Below are positions 1 through 8,250 of a DNA stretch of 64,000 nt, piece after piece. A program made the translations under genes and the position numbers. Origin of the DNA: Curtobacterium sp. TC1 (GTDB lineage: Bacteria; Actinomycetota; Actinomycetes; Actinomycetales; Microbacteriaceae); the NCBI RefSeq assembly GCF_019844075.1, contig NZ_CP081964.1:2914001-2978000 (forward strand), read 5' to 3'. Within the stretch, counting starts at the first letter, position 1. Each line of letters opens with the position of its first letter. Below the pieces are notes generated by a model. That model did no database searches. It was not told the origin of the DNA and saw nothing but the letters and a program-made list of their open reading frames with translations.

Positions 1-1195
1 GGCCGGGTCGCGGTGCGGCGACCGCGTCCGCTGCGCGGACCGCGAAGACGAGTCCCTCGAGCAGGGAGTTCGAGGCCAGTCGGTTCGCGCCGTGGACCCC
101 GGTGCAGGCGGCCTCGCCGATCGCCAGGAGCCCCGGGAGGCTCGTACGCCCCTCGGCGTCGGTGGCGATGCCGCCCATCGAGTAGTGGGCCGCCGGGGAC
201 ACCGGGACGCCCTGTCGGGTCCAGTCGAAGCCGGCCGCGCGGGTGGCCCGGGTCAGTCCGGGGAAGCGTCCGGTCAGGAAGTCCGCGCCGAGTCCGGTGG
301 CGTCGAGGAGCACGGGCGCGCCGCCCTGGTCGCGGACGGCGGCGGCGATGCCGCGGGCGACGACGTCCCGCGGGGCGAGCTCGGCGTCGGGGTGCACCGC
401 CGTCATGAAACGGCGTCCGCGCGCGTCGCGGAGGACGGCCCCCTCGCCGCGGACGGCCTCGGAGACGAGCCCGCCGTCCGGCACCGCGAGCCGGGTCGGG
501 TGGAACTGGACGAACTCCAGGTCCGCGACGACCGCCCCGGCACGCCACGCTGCGGCCACGCCGTCCCCCGTCGCGACCAGCGGGTTGGTCGTCTCGCGGT
601 ACAGGTGTCCCGCTCCCCCGGAGGCGATCACGACGGCGTCGGCGTCGATCCGTCGGGGTTCACCGAGCAGGTCGAGGACGTCGACCCCGACGACGGCGCC
701 GTCCCGGACGACCAGGTCGGTGAGGCAGGTGCGCTCGAGGATCGTGACGTGTCGACGGTGCAGGGCGTCGATGAGGGTGCGCTCGATCGCCGCACCGGTC
801 GCGTCACCGTCGGCGTGCACGACGCGCCAGCGGCCGTGCGCGGCCTCGCGCCCGCGGGCCAGGTCGTCGCCGTACCGGTCGAGGGACGACGGGTCGGTCG
901 AGCGGTCGAACGGCACGCCGAGGGCGAGCAGGTCACGGACCCTGGCGGGGCCGTCGGTGCAGAGCACCTCGACGGCGCGGGCATCGGCGCTGCCGGCGGC
1001 CGCGACGTGGGTGTCGGCCTGGTGCAGTGCCGCAGAGTCGTCGGCGCCGAGTGCCACCGCGACGCCGCCCTGGGCGTACGCGGTGGCGCTGTCGGCGAGC
1101 GCGCCCTTCGTCACCAGCGTGACGTCGTGGACGGCGCTGGCACGGATCGCTGCGGTCAGCCCGGCGATGCCGGAGCCGACGATGACGACGTGCAC
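1..1195 (-). CDS. nadB: L-aspartate oxidase, 3' end cut by window edge
   Basis: Flavoenzyme oxidising L-aspartate to iminoaspartate, the first step of de novo NAD synthesis; the product goes to NadA. About 398 codons are visible from a GTG start; the C-terminal part lies beyond base 1. The frame opens with VHVVIVGSGIAGL, an FAD-binding Rossmann loop at residues 7-12, then SATAYAQGG at about 36-44, typical of the succinate dehydrogenase/NadB flavoprotein family. Near the left edge HGANRLASNSLLEG, a highly conserved family block, is readable. It follows nadA on the same strand with about 45 bp between them, so it is very likely cotranscribed with nrtR-nadA. nadC would be expected just outside the window. 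Confidence 0.93.
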   Translation of the reverse strand, partial: MHVVIVGSGIAGLTAAIRASAVHDVTLVTKGALADSATAYAQGGVAVALGADDSAALHQADTHVAAAGSADARAVEVLCTDGPARVRDLLALGVPFDRSTDPSSLDRYGDDLARGREAAHGRWRVVHADGDATGAAIERTLIDALHRRHVTILERTCLTDLVVRDGAVVGVDVLDLLGEPRRIDADAVVIASGGAGHLYRETTNPLVATGDGVAAAWRAGAVVADLEFVQFHPTRLAVPDGGLVSEAVRGEGAVLRDARGRRFMTAVHPDAELAPRDVVARGIAAAVRDQGGAPVLLDATGLGADFLTGRFPGLTRATRAAGFDWTRQGVPVSPAAHYSMGGIATDAEGRTSLPGLLAIGEAACTGVHGANRLASNSLLEGLVFAVRAADAVAAPRPG

Positions 1196-1240
1196 GGTGG
1201 TCTCCCTCGGTCGTTCGGGTCGGGGCTCGGGGCTCGGGGC

Positions 1241-2512
1241 TCAGCCGCGGGGCTTGGCCGCGAGCATGCGCTCGAGCGCGACCTTCGCGTCGGCCTGGAC
1301 GTCGGCGGGCACGACGATCTCGTTGAGGACCTCGCCGCGGACCAGTGCCTCGAGGACCCAGGCGAGGTAGCCCGGGTGGATCCGGTACATCGTCGAGCAC
1401 GGGCAGACGACCGGGTCGAGGCAGAAGATCGTGTGCTGCGGGTACTCGGCGGCGAGCCGGTTGACCATGTTGATCTCGGTGCCGATCGCGAACGTGGTCG
1501 GCTCGGTGGCCGCGGCGACGGTCTTCCGGATCAGGTCCGTGCTGCCGGCGTGGTCGGCGGCGTCGACGACGGCCATCGGGCACTCCGGGTGCACGATGAC
1601 CTGCACGCCGGGGTGCTCGCGTCGGGCCTGCTCGATCTGGTCCACGGTGAAGCGACGGTGCACCGAGCAGAAGCCGTGCCAGAGGATGACCTTCGCCGCT
1701 TCGAGGTCGCTCGCCTCGTTGCCGCCGAGGGGCTTCCTGGGGTTCCACATCGGCATCAGGTCGGTGCTGATCCCCATGGCCTTGGCGGTGTTGCGGCCGA
1801 GGTGCTGGTCCGGGAAGAAGAGCACGCGCTGGCCGCGCTCGAACGCCCACTCGAGCACCGTCGCGGCGTTCGAGCTGGTGCAGACGATGCCGCCGTTGCG
1901 CCCGCAGAAGGCCTTGAGGTCGGCGGCGGAGTTCATGTAGGTGACGGGGATGACGGGGACCCGGCCGTCGACGTCGGGTTCCGTGCCGTAGACCGCGGTG
2001 AGCTCGGCCCAGGCGGCCTCGACGCTGTCGATGTCGGCCATGTCCGCCATCGAGCAGCCCGCTGCCAGGTTCGGCAGGATGACGCGCTGGTCGTCGCGGG
2101 CGAGGATGTCGGCGGTCTCGGCCATGAAGTGCACGCCGCAGAACACGATGGCCTCGGCGTCGGGCTTCGTCAGCGCCGCGTTGGCGAGCTGGAACGAGTC
2201 GCCGAGGAAGTCCGCGTGCCGGACGACCTCGTCGCGCTGGTAGAAGTGTCCGAGGACGACGACCCGGTCGCCGAGCGTGGCCTTCGCCCGCTCGATGCGC
2301 TCGTGCAGCTCGTCGGTCGGCGCGGTCTTGTACTCGTCCGGCAGCACGCCCTGCCGCGGTGCGCTCGTCGGGATGACGTCGGTCATCGACGAGCCGGGGC
2401 CGTACCCGGGCCGGGAGTCGAAGTCCCACGTGGGCACGGCGAGGTCGGGCGTGCAGGTGCTGCCGGCGGCCTTGCCGTTCGAGATCAGTTCGATGGTCGT
2501 CGCGATGGACAC
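1241..2512 (-). CDS. nadA: Quinolinate synthase A
   Basis: Condenses iminoaspartate with dihydroxyacetone phosphate to quinolinate using a [4Fe-4S] cluster. The 423-residue product from the GTG at 2512 has the long actinobacterial form. Candidate cluster ligands are the cysteines in FCGVHFMAET, HPECPMAVV and VCPCSTMYR; DQHLGRNT and NLAAGCSMADMA are further family blocks. The start is chosen at GTG-TCC-ATC because it follows the upstream coding end; this makes nadA overlap the 3' end of nrtR by 28 nt, so the two are translationally linked. Longer in-frame extensions towards 3136 are shadows of nrtR. Confidence 0.93.
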   Translation of the reverse strand: MSIATTIELISNGKAAGSTCTPDLAVPTWDFDSRPGYGPGSSMTDVIPTSAPRQGVLPDEYKTAPTDELHERIERAKATLGDRVVVLGHFYQRDEVVRHADFLGDSFQLANAALTKPDAEAIVFCGVHFMAETADILARDDQRVILPNLAAGCSMADMADIDSVEAAWAELTAVYGTEPDVDGRVPVIPVTYMNSAADLKAFCGRNGGIVCTSSNAATVLEWAFERGQRVLFFPDQHLGRNTAKAMGISTDLMPMWNPRKPLGGNEASDLEAAKVILWHGFCSVHRRFTVDQIEQARREHPGVQVIVHPECPMAVVDAADHAGSTDLIRKTVAAATEPTTFAIGTEINMVNRLAAEYPQHTIFCLDPVVCPCSTMYRIHPGYLAWVLEALVRGEVLNEIVVPADVQADAKVALERMLAAKPRG

Positions 2513-3219
2513 GGTGGTTCCTGTCGGTTCTGCGGTGGTGTGCCCTGCTGCAGCGGGCCGTTGTCCGCGTAGGCCAGGTGTGGGTTCGAGCGGTACAGCC
2601 GGGCCGGACGGTGCCGGCCCCCGCTCGTGGTCTCGTCGGTCGGCAGGATCGCGTCGGTCTTCTCGACCTGCCGACGGAAGTTCGCGGGGTCGAGCGCGCG
2701 CCCGAGCACCGCCTCGTACACCCCGCGCAGCTCGGCGAGGGTGAACCGGTCCCCCAGGAAGGCCTGGGCGATGCGGGAGTACGACATCTTGGTGCGGAGC
2801 CGCCAGAGCGCGTACTCCACGATGCGGTCGTGGTCGAAGGCGAGCGGCGGGTGCTCGTCGGCGAGGAACCAGCGGACGTTCCAGTCGTCCGGCACCACGT
2901 TCGCCTCGTCCGGGTGCACGAGCGCCCAGTACACGATCGACACGACCCGGCTCGGGGAGCGTCCGACGTCGCCGAACGCGTAGAGCTGTTCGAGGTACCG
3001 CGGCTGGACGTTCGTCGTCTCGCGCAGGCGGGCGGCGGCGGAGTCCTCGAGGCCCTCGTCGACACCGACCCAGCCGCCGGGCAGCGCCCACGACCCCTCG
3101 AACGGCTCGGCGATCCGGCGCACCAGCGGCATCCACAGCGCCGGCGCCCCGGTGTCGGGGTGCGGGCGCAGCGCGACGATCACGGTCGAGACCGCGACGC
3201 GGATGCCTGCTTCGTCCAT
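2485..3219 (-). CDS. nrtR: Nudix-related transcriptional regulator of NAD genes (NrtR type)
   Basis: 244 residues: an N-terminal Nudix fold (about 5-150) followed by a winged-helix part containing FTLAELRGVYEAVLGR and LDPANFRR, the known layout of NrtR repressors that sense ADP-ribose-type metabolites. The Nudix box is degenerate: the block after GGWVGVDE reads ARLRETTNV where a hydrolase would have a RE-x-x-EE-x-G pattern, so catalytic glutamates are missing. This supports a regulator rather than an enzyme. It leads the nadA-nadB operon. An ATG six codons upstream (3237) lies inside the predicted operator, so I chose the ATG at 3219, preceded by AAGG. Function is inferred from family and context. 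Confidence 0.85.
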   Translation of the reverse strand: MDEAGIRVAVSTVIVALRPHPDTGAPALWMPLVRRIAEPFEGSWALPGGWVGVDEGLEDSAAARLRETTNVQPRYLEQLYAFGDVGRSPSRVVSIVYWALVHPDEANVVPDDWNVRWFLADEHPPLAFDHDRIVEYALWRLRTKMSYSRIAQAFLGDRFTLAELRGVYEAVLGRALDPANFRRQVEKTDAILPTDETTSGGRHRPARLYRSNPHLAYADNGPLQQGTPPQNRQEPPCPSRRPSN

Positions 3220-3230
3220 GGAGGACCTTC

Positions 3231-3269
3231 GTGTCATGTTGACCCGAAGTGTTCGGGTTGCGATGACAC
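3231..3269. promoter_or_regulatory. Predicted NrtR operator, 39-bp interrupted dyad
   Basis: Two nested perfect inverted repeats share one centre at 3250: inner arms ACCCGAA/TTCGGGT (3242-3248, 3252-3258) and outer arms GTGTCAT/ATGACAC (3231-3237, 3263-3269). It lies immediately before the nrtR start, where an autoregulatory operator of the NAD operon would be. The symmetry is read directly; the identity of the binding protein is inferred from position. Confidence 0.7.
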
Positions 3270-3385
3270 TATCACTGCAGCGCGCCGCGCCGCGCCCCTT
3301 GAGGGCCGCCGGTCGTCACGAACCGGAAACAGATCGTCACGCGGCCGAAAACTCCGGGACGCCCTGCCTGGATACGGTGAGGCTC

Positions 3386-3667
3386 ATGACGACGGTGACG
3401 AGGATGCATGCCGTGGTGTCGGGGACCGTCCAGGGGGTCGGCTTCCGGTACTGGACCGCACGGAAGGCCGACGGGCTCGACCTCGTCGGGTACGCCAGGA
3501 ACCTCTGGGACGGCACCGTCGAGGTCGAGGCGGAGGGACCGTCGGTCGCCGTGGAGACCCTGATGGAGTGCCTGCGGAGCGGACCGCCGTCGGCCACCGT
3601 GACCGACGTCGAGCTCCGGCCGGTCGTGCCGCACGGCGACGCCGAAGGGTTCGCGATCCTGCACTGA
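3386..3667 (+). CDS. acyP: Acylphosphatase
   Basis: Small cytosolic enzyme (93 residues) hydrolysing acyl phosphates. The family signature GTVQGVGFRYWT is present with the catalytic Arg at residue 21, and GYARNLWDGTVEV supplies the catalytic Asn at 39; length is normal for the family. The ATG at 3386 is chosen because it puts Arg and Asn at the usual positions. It is transcribed away from nrtR; the reading frame upstream of 3386 overlaps the operator and is not credible coding. Confidence 0.92.
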   Translation: MTTVTRMHAVVSGTVQGVGFRYWTARKADGLDLVGYARNLWDGTVEVEAEGPSVAVETLMECLRSGPPSATVTDVELRPVVPHGDAEGFAILH

Positions 3668-3672
3668 CCCGG

Positions 3673-3707
3673 TCGCGCCGACCGTCCACCTGCGGATGTC
3701 GGCGCGA
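3673..3707. terminator. Inverted repeat after acyP
   Basis: Perfect 10-bp arms TCGCGCCGAC (3673-3682) and GTCGGCGCGA (3698-3707) with a 15-nt loop, five bases after the acyP stop. No U-tract follows, as is usual in very GC-rich genomes. It could also be an operator for the MFS gene starting at 3800. Confidence 0.55.
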
Positions 3708-3799
3708 AGCGGAATAATCGAATCCACTCAGGCGGTTGCCCTGTCTGCGCGTTCCGCGCCACCTCGTTCCACCAGTCGTGATCCACCAGGAGCTCCCGC

Positions 3800-5281
3800 A
3801 TGACCCAGGCCGTCGATTCCGCCCCCCGCACGGGAAGCGTCTCGCAACCGACCGCTGCCGAGACCCGACTCGTGATCGGGCTGCTGCTCGTCTCCGCGTT
3901 CGTCGTCATCCTCAACGAGACGATCATGGGTGTGGCCCTGCCGCGGCTGATGGACGACCTCGGCATCAGTGCGGCGACGGGGCAGTGGCTGACCACCGGC
4001 TTCCTGCTCACGATGGCGGTCGTCATCCCGATCACCGGGTTCCTGCTGCAGCGGTTCAACACCCGGCCGGTGTTCGTCTGGGCGATGGGCCTGTTCTCGG
4101 CCGGCACTCTGATCGCCCTGCTCGCGCCCGGGTTCACGCTGCTGCTCGTCGGCCGCATCGTCCAGGCGAGCGGCACCGCGATCATGATGCCGCTCCTGAT
4201 GACGACCGTGCTCACCCTCGTCGACCCGGCCCACCGCGGCCGCATCATGGGCAACATCTCGATCGTCATCTCGGTCGCGCCGGCCATCGGCCCGACGATC
4301 TCCGGGCTCATCCTCAACGCGTTCGACTGGCGCTGGCTGTTCGGCTTCGTCCTGCCGATCGCGATCGCCGCGCTCGTCCTCGGCATGGTGAAGGTCCGCA
4401 ACGTCTCGACGCCCCGCAGGGCACCGCTCGACGTGTTCTCGGTGATCCTGTCCGCGTTCGCGTTCGGTGGGATCGTCTACGGCCTGTCCAGCATCGGCGA
4501 AGCCGGTACCACCGGCCTGTTCGTCCCGGTCACCGCGCTCGTCGTCGGCGCCGTCGCCCTGGCGCTGTTCATCGTCCGGCAGACCCGCCTGCAGCGCACC
4601 GACAGCGCCCTCCTCGACCTGCGCACCTTCCAGACCCGCGGCTTCACCGTCCCGATCGTCGCGATGGCGCTGAGCTTCATGGCGATGTTCGGCACGCTCA
4701 TCCTGCTGCCGATCTACCTGGAGCGCGTCCTCGGGCTCGAGGTCCTGAACGTCGGACTGCTGCTGCTCCCCGGCGGGCTGCTCATGGGGCTCCTCTCCCC
4801 CGTCGTCGGGCGCATCTACGACCGTCGCGGCCCGCGCGTGCTGCTCATCCCCGGCTCGATCATCGTCAGCGCGGTGCTCTGGGCGCTCTCGACGGTCGGC
4901 GTGGACACCAGCGTGTGGTTCGTCCTCGGGGCGCACGCCGTGCTGAGCATCGGCCTGGCACTCACCTTCACCCCGCTGTTCACGGCGGCACTCGGTGGGC
5001 TCCCCCCGAAGCTCTACTCGCACGGCAGCGCCGTCCTCGGCACGGCGCAGCAGCTCGCCGGAGCCGCCGGCACCGCCCTGTTCGTCACCCTGCTCACGAT
5101 CGGCGCCGCCACCGCAGCGACCGGTGCAGGTGCGGACGCCGTGGCCGCTGCGACCGCCTCGGGCGTGAAGACCGCGTTCCTGGTCGGCGCGGTGATCTCG
5201 TTGTTCGGCATCCTGGCGTCGGTCTTCGTCACCCGCCCGGCGGTGCCCGAGGGCGCGCCGACACCCCCGCCCGTGCACTGA
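3800..5281 (+). CDS. MFS transporter, DHA2 (EmrB/QacA/LmrB-like) drug exporter type
   Basis: Membrane protein of 493 residues with about 14 hydrophobic segments, the size and layout of the DHA2 proton-antiport family. VALPRLMDDLGIS after the first helix and GRIVQASGTAIMMPLL in helix 4 are typical of the LmrB/EmrB subgroup; the motif-C region is SVAPAIGPTISGLIL. A good ribosome site (CAGGAG) precedes the ATG. It is followed by the alditol oxidase gene with about 40 bp between. Drug or metabolite export is the likely job; the substrate cannot be read from sequence. Confidence 0.88.
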   Translation: MTQAVDSAPRTGSVSQPTAAETRLVIGLLLVSAFVVILNETIMGVALPRLMDDLGISAATGQWLTTGFLLTMAVVIPITGFLLQRFNTRPVFVWAMGLFSAGTLIALLAPGFTLLLVGRIVQASGTAIMMPLLMTTVLTLVDPAHRGRIMGNISIVISVAPAIGPTISGLILNAFDWRWLFGFVLPIAIAALVLGMVKVRNVSTPRRAPLDVFSVILSAFAFGGIVYGLSSIGEAGTTGLFVPVTALVVGAVALALFIVRQTRLQRTDSALLDLRTFQTRGFTVPIVAMALSFMAMFGTLILLPIYLERVLGLEVLNVGLLLLPGGLLMGLLSPVVGRIYDRRGPRVLLIPGSIIVSAVLWALSTVGVDTSVWFVLGAHAVLSIGLALTFTPLFTAALGGLPPKLYSHGSAVLGTAQQLAGAAGTALFVTLLTIGAATAATGAGADAVAAATASGVKTAFLVGAVISLFGILASVFVTRPAVPEGAPTPPPVH

Positions 5282-5288
5282 CCGCGGT

Positions 5289-5322
5289 GCCGCCCACGGG
5301 TCCTCGTGGCATCGTGGGCGGC
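5289..5322. terminator. Hairpin ending directly at the next start codon
   Basis: Perfect 10-bp arms GCCGCCCACG (5289-5298) and CGTGGGCGGC (5313-5322) with a 14-nt loop. It sits just after the MFS stop, and its last base touches the ATG of the alditol oxidase gene at 5323. It may end MFS transcription, or hide the ribosome site of the next gene. Confidence 0.5.
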
Positions 5323-6570
5323 ATGCGGTCGACGGCGAGCGAACTGAACTGGTCCGGCACGGTCACCTACACGGCCGAGCGGGTCGTGCGTCCGGCCTCG
5401 ATCGACGAGGCCGCCGAGGTCGTCGCCCGCTCCCCCCGGGTGCACGGACTCGGCACGCGGCACTCGTTCAACGACTCCGCCGACGCCCCGGGGGTCCTGC
5501 TCGACCTGACCGCCGTCCCGACCGACCTGGTCGTCGACCCCGACCGTCGGACCGCGACGCTCGGCGCCGGCACCCGCTACGGTGTCGTCGCCCCCGACCT
5601 CGACCGCGCCGGGTTCGCGCTGCACAACATGGGGTCGCTCCCGCACATCTCCGTCGGCGGCGCGGTCGCCACCGGCACCCACGGCTCCGGCACCACCCTC
5701 GGCTCGCTCACCACCGCGGTCCGGTCCCTCGACCTGCTCGGACCCGACGGTTCGCTGCGGACCGTCGACCGCTCGGACCCGGCGTTCCCCGGCACCGTCC
5801 TGCACCTCGGGTTGTTCGGCATCGTGACCCGCGTCACGCTCGACCTCGAGCCCGCGTACCGGATGCGACAGGACTCGTACGGGCCGTTCCCGTGGAGCAC
5901 GTTCACCGACCACGTCGCCGAGGTCCACGCCGCCGGGTACTCGGTGTGCGCCTACACGGTGTTCGGCGACGAGGTCAGCGAGGCACTCGTGAAGTCCCGG
6001 GTGCCCGCCGGTGCGGACGACGTCCCCGTGCCGGACGACCTGTTCGGCGCACCCCGGCTGCCCGGCTCCCCCGGCGACGGCCACCACACGGCGCGTGACG
6101 GCTCGGTGGGACCGTGGTGGGACCGTCTGCCGCACTTCCCGATCGAGTCCGTACCGAGCCACGGGTCCGAGGTGCAGAGCGAGCACTTCGTCCCGCTCCG
6201 GCACGCGGCGGCGGCACTCGACGCGCTGCGAGGACTCGCCGACCGCATCCAACCGCACCTGCACGTGTGCGAGCTCCGGACGATGGCCGCCGACGAGCTC
6301 TGGTTGAGCCCGACCCAGGGCGAGGACGTGCTCTGCATCGCGTTCACCTGGCAGAAGCACCCGGCGGCGGTCGCCGCGCTGCTGCCCGACCTCGAGGCGC
6401 GGCTGGCGCCGTTCGACGGGCGACCGCACTGGGGGAAGATGAGCTCGCTCGACGGCGACGCGATCGCGGAGCTGTATCCACGGGTGGCGGACGTCCGCGA
6501 CCTGATCGCACGAGCCGACCCGGACCGGACGTTCGCATCCGCGTTCGGCGAGCGGGTCCTGCGGGCCTGA
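5323..6570 (+). CDS. FAD-dependent alditol (xylitol) oxidase
   Basis: 415 residues of the VAO-type FAD oxidase family, close in length and motifs to actinobacterial alditol oxidases that oxidise xylitol or sorbitol at C1 with release of H2O2. GLGTRHSFND carries the probable FAD-linking His at residue 47; ISVGGAVATGTHGSGTT is the PP-loop region, and HWGKM near the C-terminus is the aldonolactone-oxidase end motif. The ATG at 5323 gives the normal N-terminus; upstream in-frame codons are shadows of the MFS gene. No Shine-Dalgarno is visible because a hairpin fills the leader. An L-gulonolactone oxidase-like activity is the main alternative. Confidence 0.85.
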   Translation: MRSTASELNWSGTVTYTAERVVRPASIDEAAEVVARSPRVHGLGTRHSFNDSADAPGVLLDLTAVPTDLVVDPDRRTATLGAGTRYGVVAPDLDRAGFALHNMGSLPHISVGGAVATGTHGSGTTLGSLTTAVRSLDLLGPDGSLRTVDRSDPAFPGTVLHLGLFGIVTRVTLDLEPAYRMRQDSYGPFPWSTFTDHVAEVHAAGYSVCAYTVFGDEVSEALVKSRVPAGADDVPVPDDLFGAPRLPGSPGDGHHTARDGSVGPWWDRLPHFPIESVPSHGSEVQSEHFVPLRHAAAALDALRGLADRIQPHLHVCELRTMAADELWLSPTQGEDVLCIAFTWQKHPAAVAALLPDLEARLAPFDGRPHWGKMSSLDGDAIAELYPRVADVRDLIARADPDRTFASAFGERVLRA

Positions 6571-6571
6571 C

Positions 6572-6636
6572 CCGGGCCTCCCGTCCGACGCCCCTGCGCG
6601 CGGCCGACCGGCCGACCGGCCGACCGGGAGGCACGG
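6572..6636. terminator. Convergent terminator with CCGGG-CCT-CCCG core
   Basis: CCGGGCCTCCCGTC at 6572 and GACCGGGAGGC at about 6622 can pair with each other, and the first also folds alone (CCGGG/CCCG around CCT). Three GGCCGACC copies lie between. It separates the convergent alditol oxidase and 2H-phosphoesterase genes and belongs to a hairpin family recurring through the window. Confidence 0.6.
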
Positions 6637-6655
6637 TGCCGGCCCGCCACGGCCC

Positions 6656-7150
6656 TCACCGCAGGCGGGTGACCACCTTCGCGTCCCCGTCCCAGTGGCG
6701 GAGACCGCCCACGGTGAGCACCTCGGGCAGGGGTTCGTCCGCGGCCAGGACGCGGAGTGCCGCGGGCAGGTCGACGTCGCGGATGCGCCGAGCGAGGGTG
6801 ACGTGCGGCGCCCAGTGGCCGGGTCGCGACGAGCCGAGCGATCCCGGAGCGGCGGCGTCGAGCGCGCGGTGGAAGCGGGCGAGTGGCTCGTCGACGACCA
6901 CACCGAGGCCGAGCACGTGTCGACCGGGGCCGGCAGGGAAGAGCAGGACGCCGGCGACTCGCACGGTCTCGGGCACCGCGACGTCGAGGTCCGGCGGGAC
7001 GGGGAGGGCCTCGCCGGCCACGAGCGTGACGTGCGGGTCGTTCGTGCCCGAGTGGCCGAGGCTCGGCAGCTCCGCGGCGACGAGGGTCTGCCAGAGCGCC
7101 CGGACCACTGCGTCCGAGGGGCCGTCGAGGACGAGTTCGATGCTGCGCAC
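6656..7150 (-). CDS. 2'-5' RNA ligase-like 2H phosphoesterase
   Basis: About 164 residues with the two HxTx motifs that define the 2H phosphoesterase superfamily: HVTL at residue 40 and HVTL at 116. Members act on 2'-5' or cyclic phosphodiester bonds in RNA or nucleotides; the bacterial role is not well known. The GTG at 7150 (VRSIELVLDG) is chosen because it starts the conserved first strand; more upstream codons give a Cys/Arg-rich, unlikely extension. It stands alone, divergent from metQ. Confidence 0.78.
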   Translation of the reverse strand: MRSIELVLDGPSDAVVRALWQTLVAAELPSLGHSGTNDPHVTLVAGEALPVPPDLDVAVPETVRVAGVLLFPAGPGRHVLGLGVVVDEPLARFHRALDAAAPGSLGSSRPGHWAPHVTLARRIRDVDLPAALRVLAADEPLPEVLTVGGLRHWDGDAKVVTRLR

Positions 7151-7296
7151 GTACCGAGTGAACCAAGGGACCCCGTGACGGCGATGTAACACGGCGGAAC
7201 GGAACTCGCACCGTGGACTCGCTCCCGTCACACTCGACTCCACGCCGCGGACCACCGCGGCTCCCCCGCACAGCACGGCCCACGAGGAGCACCAGC

Positions 7297-8250
7297 ATGT
7301 CCGCAGCCCCTGCACTGCCCGAGAAGCCGAAGGGCAAGCGCCCGATCGGCTGGATCATCGCCGCCGTCATCGTCGTCGTGGCGATCGTCGTCGCCGTCAT
7401 CGTCGGAGTCGTGCGCTCCGGTGGCGACAGCGGTGGCGCTGCCGCCGGTGACGCTGCGCCGAAGACCGTCACCATCGGCGTCTCGGACAAGTCGCTGCCC
7501 TACTGGAACACGTACGTGCAGGCCGCCAAGGAGCAGCTCAACGTCACCGTGAAGCTCCAGAACTTCTCGGACTACTCGCTGCCGAACCCTGCGCTCAAGG
7601 ACAAGCAGATCGACATCAACCAGTTCCAGCACATCCAGTACCTGGCGAACTACAACGTCACCTCGGACGACGACCTGCAGCCGATCGGCGCGACGGCCGT
7701 CTACCCGCTGCCGCTGTACTCGACGAAGGTCTCCGACGTCGCCGACTTCGAGGACGGCGCGAAGGTCGCGATCCCGAACGACGCCATCAACGAGGCGCGT
7801 GCACTCCTGGTCCTGCAGGCCGCTGACCTGCTCGAGCTCAAGGACGGCGGCAACGCCTTCTCGACGACGGCCGACATCACCTCGCACAAGGTCGACGTGC
7901 AGACGCTCGACGCCTCGCAGACCGCCAACGCCCTGCAGCAGGGTTCCGTCGAGGGTGCGATCGTCAACGTGAACTACGCCACCTCGGCCGGGCTCGACAC
8001 CAAGGACGCGATCTTCCAGGACGACCCCAAGAGCGCCTCGGCCGCCCCGTACGTGAACGTCTTCGCCGTCCGCGACGCCGACAAGGACAACAAGACGTAC
8101 CTCGACCTGGCGGAGCTGTTCCAGGACGACGCCGTGCAGAAGGTCTTCGCGAAGGACTACCCGGACGCCGTCCCGAGCGACGAGAGCGCTGCCTCGCTGC
8201 AGAAGGAGCTCGCGACGGTCGAGTCGGACGCGAAGGCGGCAGCGGAGTAG
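7297..8250 (+). CDS. metQ: MetQ/NlpA-family methionine-binding protein
   Basis: Substrate-binding component of a MetNIQ-type ABC importer, 317 residues. The body (from about 55) carries NlpA-family features such as ITIGVSDKS-like first strand, INQFQHIQYL and the IPNDAINEARALLVLQ block. Unusually there is no lipobox cysteine: the N-terminus is a basic stretch followed by a single hydrophobic helix (about residues 17-39), so the protein seems anchored by a transmembrane helix rather than lipid. GAGGAG precedes the ATG. Its stop overlaps the metN start by one base. Methionine as ligand is inferred from the operon. Confidence 0.9.
   Translation: MSAAPALPEKPKGKRPIGWIIAAVIVVVAIVVAVIVGVVRSGGDSGGAAAGDAAPKTVTIGVSDKSLPYWNTYVQAAKEQLNVTVKLQNFSDYSLPNPALKDKQIDINQFQHIQYLANYNVTSDDDLQPIGATAVYPLPLYSTKVSDVADFEDGAKVAIPNDAINEARALLVLQAADLLELKDGGNAFSTTADITSHKVDVQTLDASQTANALQQGSVEGAIVNVNYATSAGLDTKDAIFQDDPKSASAAPYVNVFAVRDADKDNKTYLDLAELFQDDAVQKVFAKDYPDAVPSDESAASLQKELATVESDAKAAAE

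Noticed and set aside
92..2572. 826-residue plus-strand open frame opposite nadB-nadA
   Set aside because: Arg/Gly/Asp-rich antisense shadow of well-recognised genes; no domain.
3152..3385. Longer N-terminus for acylphosphatase
   Set aside because: Would run through the NrtR operator and double the normal family length; the conserved start fits ATG 3386.
7151..7296. SAM-responsive riboswitch before metQ
   Set aside because: No recognisable conserved core; only a short CCGCGG pair. Spacer is short.
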